Shown here: positions 35,528 through 46,714 of the stretch, one piece after another
How positions within the stretch are numbered: position 1 is the first letter of the stretch
How the letters are laid out: every line of letters begins with the position of its first letter
Source: Antedon bifida
Taxonomy: Eukaryota; Echinodermata; Crinoidea; Comatulida; Antedonidae
Direction: 5' to 3'
NCBI GenBank assembly: GCA_963402885.1
Contig: OY727096.1
Location: 15,171,820-15,235,819, forward strand
Length of the DNA: 64,000 nucleotides
The notes under the pieces: generated by a model
Seen by the model: only the letters and a program-made list of their open reading frames with translations
Told to the model about the DNA's origin: nothing
Databases searched by the model: none
Program-made: the position numbers and the translations under genes

Positions 35528-38500
35528 GAGGTATATTCAGAGCGTCATTTCGACGATCGAGCATTCTCTACTTCTACGGAGCGACATTTATGCCTTTATT
35601 TACTTCCGAATTAGAAATAGTACTACGGTAACTGCTCCAGTGGACCAAATTTAGCACCGGTGGAGCACAGTGATATAAAATAGAAATAAGTCACTAATTT
35701 TAATATCTTTTCGTGTGTTAATACACTGTGCTCAAGTGGACACAATTTGGCGCCAGTGAAGAGCACAGTGATATAAAATAGAAATAAGTCACTGAATTTT
35801 AAAGCTCAGGTATAAGCATGAATTTTAAATATAATATTTGGTTAATTGTACATAAATCAAATATTTGTAACAGAAATCAAGACGATAAAACATGAATTTC
35901 CCTTAATATGGCCAAATACAAAATTTGGCAAAATTCTTCCATAAAAACCAGGAAGACCTTTTTTCAGTAGTTAGGTAGTTAACCTAATGTAATAACATGT
36001 CTGGTGACTCCCTAGAAGGTGAAAAAAGATGGTGGATATACGGTGGATAATTTTTGCTACAGCGTGAAAATAAAAAGCTGAAGTTGAATAAAAATACCAG
36101 AAATGTAATATTCAAGTTATATTACCTATATTTAGTTATCTGATAACATTTTTTACCACACCGTTTATTTTTCATAGCTTTTTAAAATGTCTCTCTATTT
36201 ACAAAATTGGTGTACAAAAGAATAGAGATTTTACTATGTAATTTGAACTATCCCCCCACTGATAAGAAAGTGCTTATTTTCAACAAGCTCGTGTAACACA
36301 AATAAAATCCCAAAAATTATGAAACATAGGGGAAACTATAGATCGATAATTATTGGAATGTATGATCAATAGAAATTTTTTGCCCGCACCTGGCCTTTAA
36401 TATCTTTTCGTATGTTAATAACACTGTTCTCAAGTGGACCCAATTTGGAGCCAGGGGAGCACAGTAATATAAAATAGAAATAAGTCACTGAATTTTAATA
36501 TCTTTTCGTATGTTAATACACTGTGCTCAAGTGGACCCAATTTGGAGCCAGGAGAGTACAGTGATATAAAATAGAAATCACTGAATGTTAATATCTTTTC
36601 GTCGTATGTTAATACACTGTGCTCAAGTGAACCCAATTTGGAGCCAGTGGAGCACAGTGATATAAAATAGAAATAAGTCACTGAATTTTAATATCTTTTC
36701 GTATGTTAATACACTGTGCTCTTGTGGACCCAATTTGGAGCCAGTGGAGCACAGTGATATAAAATAGAAATAAGTCACTGAATTTTAATATCTTTTCGTA
36801 TGTTAATACACTGTGCTCAAGTGGACCCAATTTGGAGCCAGGGGAGCACAAGAGTGATATAAAATAGAAATAAGTCACTGAATTTTAACATCTTTTCGTA
36901 TGTTAATACACTGTGCTCAAGTGGACCCAATTTGGCGTCAGGGGAGCACAGTGATATAAAATAGAAAAAAGTCACTAAATTATAATATCTTTTCGTATGT
37001 TAATACACTGTGCTCAAGTGGACCCAATTTGGCACCAATGGGAGCACAGTGATATAAAATGGAAAAAAGTCACTAAATTATAATATCTTTTCGTATGTTA
37101 ATACACTGTGCTCAAGTGGACCCAATTTGGCGCCAGGGGAGCACAGTGATATAAAATAGAAAAAAGTCACTAAATTATAATATCTTTTCGTATGTTAATA
37201 CACTGTGCTCAAGTGGACCCAATTTGGCACCAATGGGAGCACAGGGAAATAGTCACATACAAAAACATCGAGAAAAAATACTTCTGGAATTTAAAAATAT
37301 TTCAAACTTGGTATATATGTTCAATATCGGTTACTCCATCCGTAAAGCAAAAGAAAAATTAGTTCCAAGCCACATCAGTGATTTTAATAACTTGCGTTTG
37401 TCTAAGATAAATACTTATGAAAGAACATACAATTCCAACATATTTTTTTAAACTTTAGCGATTAAAAAAAAGACATATGTTGAAAATATGAATTATGTAG
37501 TAACATATTGAACGTGTAGTAACCTATTGAACGTATACTACCAAATTTCAAATGTGTAGGACAATTATTTTATGATGATCAAAATTTAAAGTTTAAAAAA
37601 TGTGTTGGAATTCTATGTTCTATCATAAATATACATTTTAAACGAACGAAATTACTAAAATCACTGATATGGCTTGAAACTATTTTTTCTTTTGCTTTAC
37701 GATGTTTTTGTATGAAAAATAGTTTCAAGCCATACCAAGTTTGAAATATTTTTGAATTCGATAAATATTTTTTCTAGAAGTTTTTGTATGTGACTATTTC
37801 CCTGTGCTCCATTGGCGCCAAATTGGGTCCACTTGAGCACAGTGTATTAACATACGAAAATATATTATAATTTAGTGACTTTTTTCTATTTTATATCACT
37901 CTTGTGCTCCCCTGGCTCCAAATTGGGTCCACTTGAGCACAGTGTATTAACATACGAAAAGATATTAACATTCAGTGACTTATTTCTATTTTATATCACT
38001 GTGCGCCCCTGGCTCCAAATTGGGTCCACTTGAGCACAGTGTATTAAATACGAAAAGATATTAAAATTCAGTGACTTATTTCCATTTTATATCACTGTGC
38101 TCCACTGGCGCCAAATTAGGTCCACTTGAGCACAGTGTATTAACATACGAAAATATATTAACATTCAGTGACTTATTTCTATTTTATATCACTGTGCTCC
38201 CCTGGCTCCAAATTGGGTCCACTTGAGCACAGTGTATTAACATACGAAATGATATTAAAATTCAGTGACTTATTTCTATTTTATATCACTGTGCTCCACT
38301 GGCTCCAAATTGGGTCCACTTGAGCACAGTGTATTAACATACGAAAAGATATTAAAATTCAGTGACTTATTTCTATTTTATATCACTGTGCTCCACCGGT
38401 GCTAAATTTGGTCCACTGGAGCAGTTACCGTAGTACTATTTCTAATTAGGAAGTAAATAAAGGCATAATTGGCGCTCCGTAGAAGTAGAGAATGCTCGAT

Positions 38501-38528
38501 CGTCGAAATGACGCTCTGAATATACCTC
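35528..38528. mobile_element. Foldback element FB4, 3 kb palindrome of ~100-bp repeats
   Basis: Begins GAGGTATATTCAGAGCGTCA and ends with its inverse. Flanked by 7-bp direct repeats CCAACCA at 35521-35527 and 38529-38535. The left arm carries about ten ~100-bp units (each with GTGCTCAAGTGGACCCAATT and GCACAGTGATATAAAATAGA). The right arm carries about seven in reverse. The loop region 37250-37800 also folds back on itself (TTTTTGTATGTGACTATTTC at the right pairs with the left). A ~580-bp unique segment (about 35805-36390) sits only in the left arm. No transposase. Confidence 0.9.
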
Positions 38529-38920
38529 CCAACCATCCCCTGACTTTCTCTTAAACTTTGTATATAACACATGTGTCGTTTCAGACCGCTAATATTCCAT
38601 AAGTTAACCACCAAAACAATACTGAAATCTGAAATCATCTGACCGTGAGTCAATACAAAAAGTATCATTTCTAATGCTGTCAATGTCATTGCCTCTTTAT
38701 TAGTCATTCAAATAAGGTAATTATTTATTTAACATACAAGTTATAATTACGGAAAATAAATAAAGCGAGAAAATACCCGACCAGAGCAGTAGGATAGTTT
38801 TATTAATAAATTAGTCTAACTATAAATAAGTAAGACTGGGCCTATACTAGGTGGGCCTATACTAGGTAGGCCTAGATTCAGTTCAGGATGAGTACTGTAG
38901 TGCAGTCACTATAATTATGG
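38529..38920. other. Intergenic, nothing recognised
   Basis: Sequence to the right of FB4. It ends in AGGCCT-type simple sequence (38838-38876) just before the half element. Confidence 0.35.
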
Positions 38921-39605
38921 GATCCAGTCAAGTCGCCCTATCGCAAAGTCGTCCCATACAATGTCGCCCAATACAAATTCGCCCCATCGCAAAGTCGCCC
39001 CAAAACAAAGTCACGCAGACACAGTCGCGCCAACGAAAAGTCGCCCCATCGCAAAGTTGCCCCAACGCAAAGTCGCCTCAACGCAAAGTCGCCCCATTGT
39101 ATAGTCGCCCCATTGAAAAGTCGCCCACGATTTTATTTTGGTATGAAGCCGCCGCTAGTACGCTGTTTTAATCATATGGGTTGTGTTTGATATCGATCGC
39201 TAAATAAATGTTGTATACATTATAATGTTTATCCTATTGTATACAGTAATATAATTAAATTTGTGTTTTGATTTTTATTTTACAAATACAGGTTTTAATG
39301 GTGTAATGTGCTTTTTGAAGATCATTAAAAAAAATAATTCCTTTTTTTAAAATTCTCTAAAAAGATTACCACTGATTTAAAGTTTCGAAAATGTTAATTT
39401 AATATGATTTTAAAATTAGTTACCAAAGCCAAAATTACGAATCTTTCCTTAACTTACAATACAAGTGGATACAGCTCATTTGTTATGATAATATAATAAT
39501 AAATGTATAAAAGTGATATAGTAGGCCTATCGTATAGATTAGTTAAAACAAACAGCGTTATGTAAGACAATGAGGCTACTTATTGATCATTTGCATTAAT
39601 TGACA
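38921..39605 (+). mobile_element. One-armed copy of the FB2 family
   Basis: Starts GGGATCCAGTCAAGTCGCCC, the terminus of FB2, then about a dozen GTCGCCCC-type units. It continues through the same unique interior as FB2 in reverse (blocks CTAGTACGCTGTTTTAATCA and ACCAAAGCCAAAATTACGAA match 21590-21870 inverted). Homology stops near 39605 and no opposite arm is found, so it is truncated. Confidence 0.8.
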
Positions 39606-40157
39606 AGTACAGTATACAGTATGTCTATTGTTATTTAACTCTCTGTGTAGGAGGTTGCAGTAGGGGCCTAGGTGATCTTCTGCCTCCTCTTGGCTGGGGC
39701 CTGGCTGGCTGGCTTGTGGCCCACATAAAATACCCCACATACACTGCATATTTCAAATATGTAACCTAAAAGGACTGTAAATGTTAAAACAAGTTTTAGG
39801 AAGTCTATATAATAAATATGGATGGTCTATTATGCAAATGTTAAATTGAAATTGTGCAAGGAAATCCTTGTGAATAAAAATACTCAATTCAAATCGTGCA
39901 GAAATTTCAAACTGCGCAAAGTATTTTTCATTATTATTTGATAAAACCAAAGCTTTTGTGTTCAGCAGTTCAATAGGTTGTGAAGCAGAACATGTTTTTG
40001 CCCTATTGTGTGGTACATACATTTCTTTAACAATTATGATTAGTATCATTATTATTTTTAATTATTGAACCATGTTATTGAATGATTAAAAATAAACCAA
40101 TCAAATCAATGGTAAAAATACTTTTAAATCATTAATTTCAATGTTCTCAATCTGTTT
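39606..40157. other. FLCN upstream region
   Basis: AT-rich with a short GC-richer stretch (39655-39720, CTCCTCTTGGCTGGGGCCTG). That may hold the non-coding first exon or promoter, but no motif settles this. A 98-codon minus ORF here is not convincing. Confidence 0.3.
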
Positions 40158-40166
40158 AGGTACAAG

Positions 40167-41339
40167 ATGAATGCTGTGATGGCGTTATGCCACTTCTGTG
40201 AGCTTCATGGGCCTAGCATACTCTTCTGCACACAAGCATTTCATGCGGCCGATCCTCAAGATGTACTGGATGGTAAAGTAAAGAAGAACTCTTACTATCC
40301 AAAGAAACGAAGTAGATCTTCCAGTACAGGATCTGCATCATCACAGCCTGGAATTGCCAACAACCCCAAGACAGAACTTTGTGAGGTAAATAAATGCTAA
40401 AATATAATTATATAGAAAAATTGGTATTTTATTTTTGGCAACATTCTGTGGAAATATACATACTACATATTATACATATTATTGCGAAAGTTTCTATGCT
40501 CCTTGGGGTCACAAATTATGTAAGAGGTCAGCAGATATGTAGATTATCTGTATAAATTGCCCATTCAAAATTTGTGTTCACATCCCCATATTAGCCATTA
40601 CAAAAATTTTAAAAATATCTTCACTGTTTTTTTATTCATCCGTTTCTCTGTCTATTATAACCAGCAACCAAATTTGTTGTTATACCAGTTGTTGTCAACA
40701 TAATAAAGATTACTTAAACTTGAACCACTGCTCAAAATTAAAAACCACAAATAAATTATCTTTTTAAAATCTCAATTACCAGTAATTAGGTGTAGTATCC
40801 TACTATTATTAGGTTAACTTATATGCATTATCATGCATATAACCTCTTGATTCTGTCAGAATCTTTATTTATTTCTTTATTTATTCTTTCCTTAGCACTA
40901 TTTTGTCCATCAATTATCTTGATATCAGTTTCATCTAGCTAAATAAATTTTGTAACAAATGTGGTTTATGACATTACGCAGAGGGATCTTTGATCGGATT
41001 GTGATACCGGCTATTGTATTTGCATTAGCAAGATCCTATCATATATTATAAATAATTAAAGATTCTGAGAAAATCAATCAGTCAATATATCTTTTAAAAA
41101 TCAATTATCTTTATTTAAATCAATGCATATAACCTATAATTTGTCATAGTGACGAATTAAATCTAGTTATGTTTTTTTGTCTTTGTATATAGGCATGTCG
41201 GTCATTTCAACCTGGTCAGCCTGGGTTTGTCAGTAGTGACCACGAGGCTCATATTAGCTATGTCAGCATGCAATATCCAGACCAACCACAACTATTCAGT
41301 ATTGTACGTAATGCATGTGTCAGGAGTCTTAGTTGCGAG
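40167..41339 (+). CDS. FLCN: FLCN (folliculin), first two coding exons only
   Basis: Folliculin, with FNIP1/2, is a GTPase-activating protein for RagC/D on the lysosome and controls mTORC1 substrate choice (TFEB/TFE3). Exon 40167-40385 starts [16 protein letters not shown] (human [16 protein letters not shown]) and ends LCE. Exon 41193-41339 reads [14 protein letters not shown], then [15 protein letters not shown] (human [15 protein letters not shown]). Both are phase 0, with an acceptor at 40158-40159 upstream of the ATG implying a non-coding first exon, and a good donor (GAG|GTAAGC) at 41340. This is the start of the longin domain, about 122 of about 580 residues. The next expected exon was not found in the following 22 kb. 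Confidence 0.93.
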
Positions 41340-41340
41340 G

Positions 41341-41822
41341 TAAGCTTGTGAGGTCTCCATACTTTTTCTGTGAGGTCTCCATGCTTTTTCTGTGAGGTCT
41401 CCATACTTTTTCTGTGAGGTCTCCTTACTTTTTCTGTGAGGTCTCCATACGTTTTCTGTGAGGTCTCCATACTTTTTTTGTGAGATCACCATACCTTTTC
41501 TGTGAGGTCTCCATACTTTTTCTGTGAGGTCTCCAGTACTTTTTCTGTGAGGTCTCCATACTTTTTCTGTAAAGTCTCCATACTTTCTATGTGACGTCAC
41601 CATACTTTTTCTGTGAAGGTCTCCATACTTTTTCTGTGAGGTCTCCATACTTTTTCTGTAAAGTCACCATAGATTTTCTGTGAGGTCTCCATACTTTTTC
41701 TGTGAGGTCTCCATACTTTTTCTTTGAGGTCTCAATACTTTTTCTGTGAGGTCTCCATACTTTTTCTGTGAGGTCTCCATACTTTTTCTTTGAGGTCTCA
41801 ATACTTTTTCTGTGAGCTTGAC
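41341..41822 (+). repeat. 22-bp minisatellite (TGAGGTCTCCATACTTTTTC) in FLCN intron
   Basis: About 21 imperfect copies of a 22-bp unit start immediately after the donor of FLCN exon 41193-41339. The same unit recurs at 62885-63025, upstream of the last TRIM copy. Period 22 leaves long open minus frames with a 22-residue cycle; these are artefacts of the repeat. Confidence 0.9.
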
Positions 41823-41959
41823 ATACATAAATGTCTAATATCCTCATAACTGTCAAAATTTGCAGGGGCTTTGCCCTCATATCCCTTTGTTGGCCCCAAC
41901 CAATGACTGTTTGTTTCGCGCGTACAGCCCCGTCTGGGCAAATCCTGGCGCCACCACTG

Positions 41960-42087
41960 ACACAAAGTCATTACATAAATGTTGTATTTAAAATGATGCA
42001 ATAACAATATAACTATCTATCTATGTGTATATTGTACCAATATTACTTCCTAGGAACTTTATTTAATCAATCAATTAAACATAATAA
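41960..42087 (-). repeat. TRIM-unit 3' flank fragment, left of the Helitron
   Basis: CATTACATAAATGTTGTATT, then TTGTACCAATATTACTTC and AACTTTAT, ending TTAAACATAATAA. The same blocks follow the intact TRIM copy at about 59035-59103. The homologous continuation resumes at 46352. Confidence 0.8.
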
Positions 42088-42394
42088 TCTATATATTAAT
42101 GCTACTAAATTTTTCGCGTATTTTACGTATCTCCTCCAAAACCACTGAACGGTACATGCTCACATTTGGCACACTGATGTTTATTGAGGGGCCGCACACT
42201 GATGTTTATTGAAGGGCTGCACACGAATGGCTATGTCAATTTCCTGAATTTTAAGGATAAACACTAAAAAAAGGCAAAAAATATCAGTAATTTGACAATG
42301 ACAATGATAATGAATTCAACCGTATCGACTGATCTCGTCGTTGAGTTTTAATTAATTACACCTATCCTCGGAACAGAATGTACTGTATTTTGTA

Positions 42395-42475
42395 AATCAC
42401 GGTTTGGCTCAGTGAGTAAAACGCTGTGGCCATTGAAACTAATGCTTAGTAGGTTTGAGTTCGAATCCACAATAT
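42395..42475 (+). repeat. tRNA-like segment inside the Helitron
   Basis: TTGGCTCAGTGAGTAAAACG (A-box-like) and GAGTTCGAATCC (B box) about 45 bases later. It is probably a SINE or tRNA relic, since acceptor ends do not pair clearly. Confidence 0.45.
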
Positions 42476-43460
42476 GTGTAAATAATAAGTATCAACGCTT
42501 AAAGCAAAAAATCTAAACCTCAATGTAAAGATACCAAACCTCACCCAAAAAATAGCAATATATAAAAAACCATTGAAATAAAAAAAATAATGTAAATGAA
42601 AAAAAAAAACAAACACACACATAAATAAAATTATTCCAAAGTCGTGTTTCCACAAGATATCAGATAAGTTTGTCTCCGAGCGCATCATCTAATTTCAAGT
42701 AGTGTGTGCACTTTTTCTATTGATTTTGAAGTCCGTTTTATTATTCCAATACTGTTCACATCTTAATTCTATAACTGACTGATTAACAGACTTCAACGTG
42801 CACCTATCATGTACGTTGTCACTTTCTAATGAGCACCCTAGATTAATATTCACACAGCATAAAGTCCCATATCCAGTATTGTGCTTTTATAATACCTAAT
42901 CATCCCATGCGAATTATTATTAAGGCAGAAAATTAAGTAATTAAATTTGTAGTATAGCAATTTCTATACCACAAATTTAATTACAAAAGTAGCAAATAGG
43001 TAACAAATCTCCCACACAAAAAAAAAATATCAAAACCATTCAAATAAAAAAAATGTAATGAAATTAAACACACACAAACAAAGCAATTCCAAATGGTTGA
43101 TACACATGTTGAACATGAAAACAAATTAACAATTCGTGTTTCCGTTTTTCATTCGATTTATGTTCACTTTTTTATTTTATCTGCCGTCTTCAATCCGACG
43201 TTTGGCAATCATGACCCTCCAATAGTCCCTGTCCCCTGCCATCCGTTTAACGTCAGCATAGGTTCCCGGTATCAAAAACAATTAATACACCACGAAAAAC
43301 ACCCATTTTATACTTTCGTTAGTGTTTGCGCTCATCATCTAGGCCTAATTCACACGGCACAATTTTTCTTTAACGTATTTTATTTTCGTAAAGTCTGAAC
43401 AGTCAAAAGTAAAGTCTAAAGTTCCGTATCCAGTATATATTGCTTTCATTTTTTAGCTTA

Positions 43461-46162
43461 CAGTCGGAAAGCCGCGTTGGTAACGCATCACTGATTTCAT
43501 TCATTGTGAGGGCGCGCTTCGTGGAAAATGTTGGAATTTTTGCTATTTTAGTACACTTAGAAAATGGTATAATTTTGATATTAAATGAAATCAATAAACG
43601 TATTTCAATAGTTGAACTACAAGCGTAAATAATGATAAAAACTGTGATCTAAATTCCACAGATTTTTTGTTTCAAGAAATATCATTATTTTATGTATAAA
43701 CTTATTTACTTTAATTTTTTTTTAAATGATGGTAAAAAATCATTAAATTTCATATTTTCTAGATAAGGTTTCAAAGCGAATTTAAAATCCTTTCAAGATA
43801 AACTATTAAGCTATCTATTAAAATAAAAATCTAATTTTAAGCTTTCTTGGGATGCAACTCCCACTAATCAAACCAAACCTACTACATTTCTGTTCTGTTT
43901 CGATCGAAAAATCGCCATTTTGAAACTTTGTTTACGTTTTACGAAGCTGGTACGAATCGTCCCGGACCGAATCGTGTCTGTGTTCAATACGGTTTTCATG
44001 CAGGCGTATTACGTCATAGGCCTAAGATTTCAATTTGCTCCCCGATTATTGTTCTATTTGGTTTCTGAGCTAGGAAAGGCTACCTACTATAATTACTTAC
44101 TTGATTTCTAGCCTAGCTAGGCCTAAAAATAGTATTTTCTAGGCCTAGCTAGGCTGAGTAATTCTGATATATACTAATATTAGATAGGTAGGCCTACCCT
44201 AGTGAGTGTTAATAATAGTAGCTGGGTATTCTATAGTCTAGGCTGGTGGTAGGTCTATCCCAGCTCTGCTCATATACCAAGCAAGAAGAAGCCTGAAGGA
44301 GAAACTAGGCCCAGAACAAATAAAAAACTGTTAAAAAAACAATAAATGGAAAAACAAAAAAAAATAACCCATTTTCAATTTATATATGGGGAATGTTTAT
44401 AAAATCGGGCATGTTTGTTTCAGAGACTCAAACGTGTATTTTTATATGGTCATGTTTTTAAAAAAGATAATTATGGGCCCAGCTGAAACCAAGATATAAA
44501 AATATAAGTCCATCATTTACTTGAGTATTGTTACAGTGATTGGTTGGTACTCAGTATTTCAGTATCTGGCAGTAAATGTCACACTTGTATATAAATATTA
44601 CTTTATTAGATACAACTTGCATTTCACACAAGCAACCAATTTTTTTTTACGTATACAGAATGTGAAAAAGCAGTTTTTAATACAAATATCTTTCAAACAA
44701 TACTGATATAAATAGTAAATACTACTACTGTATATAAAAACTTGCTTTTATTTAAATAGCACCTTGTTCATCAAACATAACAAACTAGCTAGGCCTATAT
44801 CATATTAACTTACGTGAGTCTTACGGTTGTACTGATTTTATTATTGTTTTATATGTTTATATTGTATGTATCTGTGTGACTCTGGTTAATAAAGTAAATC
44901 AATCAATTGCAACTTAATTTATATCTTATCATTGACTGATCTGAAACGCTTCTAAAACTTGAATGCGTATGAATGTATATGTTATATTATTATTAGCGAA
45001 TAAAATGAAAAACTATCAGCTGCAGCAATGATATTGAAATCGAGAAAACCATTACAGCTTCCACCGTCCAACCTCATATTGAAGAACGAGACAGAAAATC
45101 GTCGAGTCTTGATACCAACAAAAAACCTAAAATGAAAATGAATAGCTGAAATGTAATGAATGAAACTATTTAAATAATTGTCACTATGATATGAACAAAA
45201 CATTGCATCGTTATACAGTATAATTATTCAACAACCTGAAAACATTTTCATATATTGGCCTACCATGAAAAAGCAGCAAATACAAAATTTCCTTATGTCT
45301 GTTTATTGTAATAATTATTAATATTATAAATAAATTGTACCCCTCAGTTGTCAATAATTTTACTATAAATATATATTTAACTATATAGAATAGGTAGGCC
45401 TATACCTGTATCAGGCTGCGATTTGCTTAATTATCTTTTTAAAACTTCCCAATGCATCTTCAATATAGAGTAGGATTGTAACGATACTTTAATAATACTA
45501 AATTGTAACTAAAGTATTTAAATTATTAACAGAACATGTTACTAGGCCTAGGCCGATATAATACGACAACGATCCACCAGGTCGTGCATATACTCACCTA
45601 CAACAACCACAATCAACACACCATGCACCACACACGACGGAACTAGTGCCGCGAGACGTAACAATATATGACATGAGGACCTTTTTTAAAATGTTCGCTA
45701 TAGGAAGCTTAAATAGGGTTTCAAGCCAATTTTAACGTAAAACAGACTATTGATACTTACTCTATCCATATACGTCGGTTTTTTGGTAATTCACTGTATG
45801 GGATGCAAATCCCACTAATGGAAAATTTGTAAACAAACACCTGTTAGAAAACTTCAGTTTTGACGGACTCACACGAACTTTGGAAAGAAATTGTCGCTGA
45901 CAACAAATCCAACAAATTATTCAGAAAATTAGGTGACCTGCGACATCTTAAACATATAAGGAACTGACCTTACCATATATGGTTAATTTTTCGCCAACTA
46001 ATGTTTATTAAACAGCTATTAAATGACGTATACTTTATGCTAATGTTTTCGCGCGAAACGTTGATGCTTCTGTGCCGAGAGAGGGCTTCTAAAATTTATG
46101 ACGTCATGCGAAGTCGAAAATTCAGCGATAACGGTCATATTTCCCAACGCGGCTCTCCGACT
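43461..46162. mobile_element. Possible nested element within the Helitron
   Basis: A 20-23 bp inverted pair at its ends (CAGTCGGAAAGCCGCGTTGG and the inverse with one change). Inside, GGGATGCAACTCCCACTAAT at about 43849 and GGGATGCAAATCCCACTAAT at about 45799 form a direct pair. No target duplication was established and no coding recognised. Confidence 0.35.
44840..44905 (+). repeat. LINE-like 3' tail with (AATC)n
   Basis: TGTGACTCTGGTTAATAAAG followed by AATCAATCAATTG. Same tail style as 15010-15095. Confidence 0.35.
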
Positions 46163-46351
46163 GTTACATATATTTCAAAGTGAAGTGATGGTGTATAACA
46201 AAATCAATGGCCGTAAATACAGTAGTTCCGAATTATATTCTTGATACAATTTGTTTTTATTTTATCAGAGTGCGCTTTTATTATACTTGCCCATGCAAAG
46301 TATAACCACATATTAAGGCAGAAAATGACTGTGAGCACGGGTTACTGCTAG

Positions 46352-46714
46352 TAATCATAGTAATTAATATAGTACAATGATGACTTTTTTATGTATAATT
46401 CAATAAAATTATAAACCTAATTTCGTTGTAAATGCCATTTTCTGGATGTACATAATAATCACTGTATTACCAAAACAATGCAATAACACAAAAACTTTTG
46501 TTTTAATAATTAAACATTTAAATAATTTAATCTAAACTAATCACACAGTAGGCTAAATATTGTAAGTTTTGATAATTCAAAGTGAAGTTATATTTTATCA
46601 CTGAATTCAGTGATTACAGTTTAATAATATTAATAAAAATAAATATTGCATTTTTTATCAATTACTGTACATGATTAACAATTATATTCATGTGAAATTA
46701 TTTATTTATCTACT
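46352..46714 (-). other. 3' flank of TRIM copy A
   Basis: Blocks GTACAATGATGACTTTTTTA and AATTCAATAAAATTATAAAC match the flank of copy C (about 59120-59200). AATAAA-like signals on the minus strand could serve the 3' UTR of copy A. Confidence 0.5.

Larger units (their letters stand above)
42088..46351 (+). mobile_element. Helitron-like non-autonomous element, 4,264 bp
   Basis: Starts TCTATATATTAATGCTACTA and ends GGGTTACTGCTAG, inserted between A and T without target duplication. Both features are hallmarks of Helitrons (5'-TC, 3'-CTRR, AT target). The uninterrupted site is seen in the paralogous TRIM flank near 59103, where CATAATAA runs straight into TAACCATAG; here these pieces are 42080-42087 and 46352-46360. 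A short imperfect 3' hairpin (AGCA/TGCT) precedes CTAG. No Rep/helicase frame is present. The interior holds a tRNA-like segment (42395-42475) and a short inverted pair (43461-43485 and 46141-46162, CAGTCGGARAGCCGCGTTGG) that may mark a nested element. Confidence 0.85.

Noticed and set aside
36430-36878. Minus frames repeating 'YFYFISL..GSKLGPLEHSVLTYEKI'
   Set aside because: Translation of the ~100-bp FB4 units; frames break with each length variant.
39753-40049. 98-codon minus frame upstream of FLCN
   Set aside because: AT-rich, no recognisable motif, no splice or promoter context; it overlaps the likely FLCN promoter area.
41341-41822. Could the regularly spaced repeats be a CRISPR array?
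   Set aside because: Units are directly contiguous with no unique spacers, and the window is clearly eukaryotic.
41258-41880. Overlapping minus frames repeating '[14 protein letters not shown]'
   Set aside because: Produced by the 22-bp minisatellite (66-nt cycle) in an FLCN intron; open in several frames at once.
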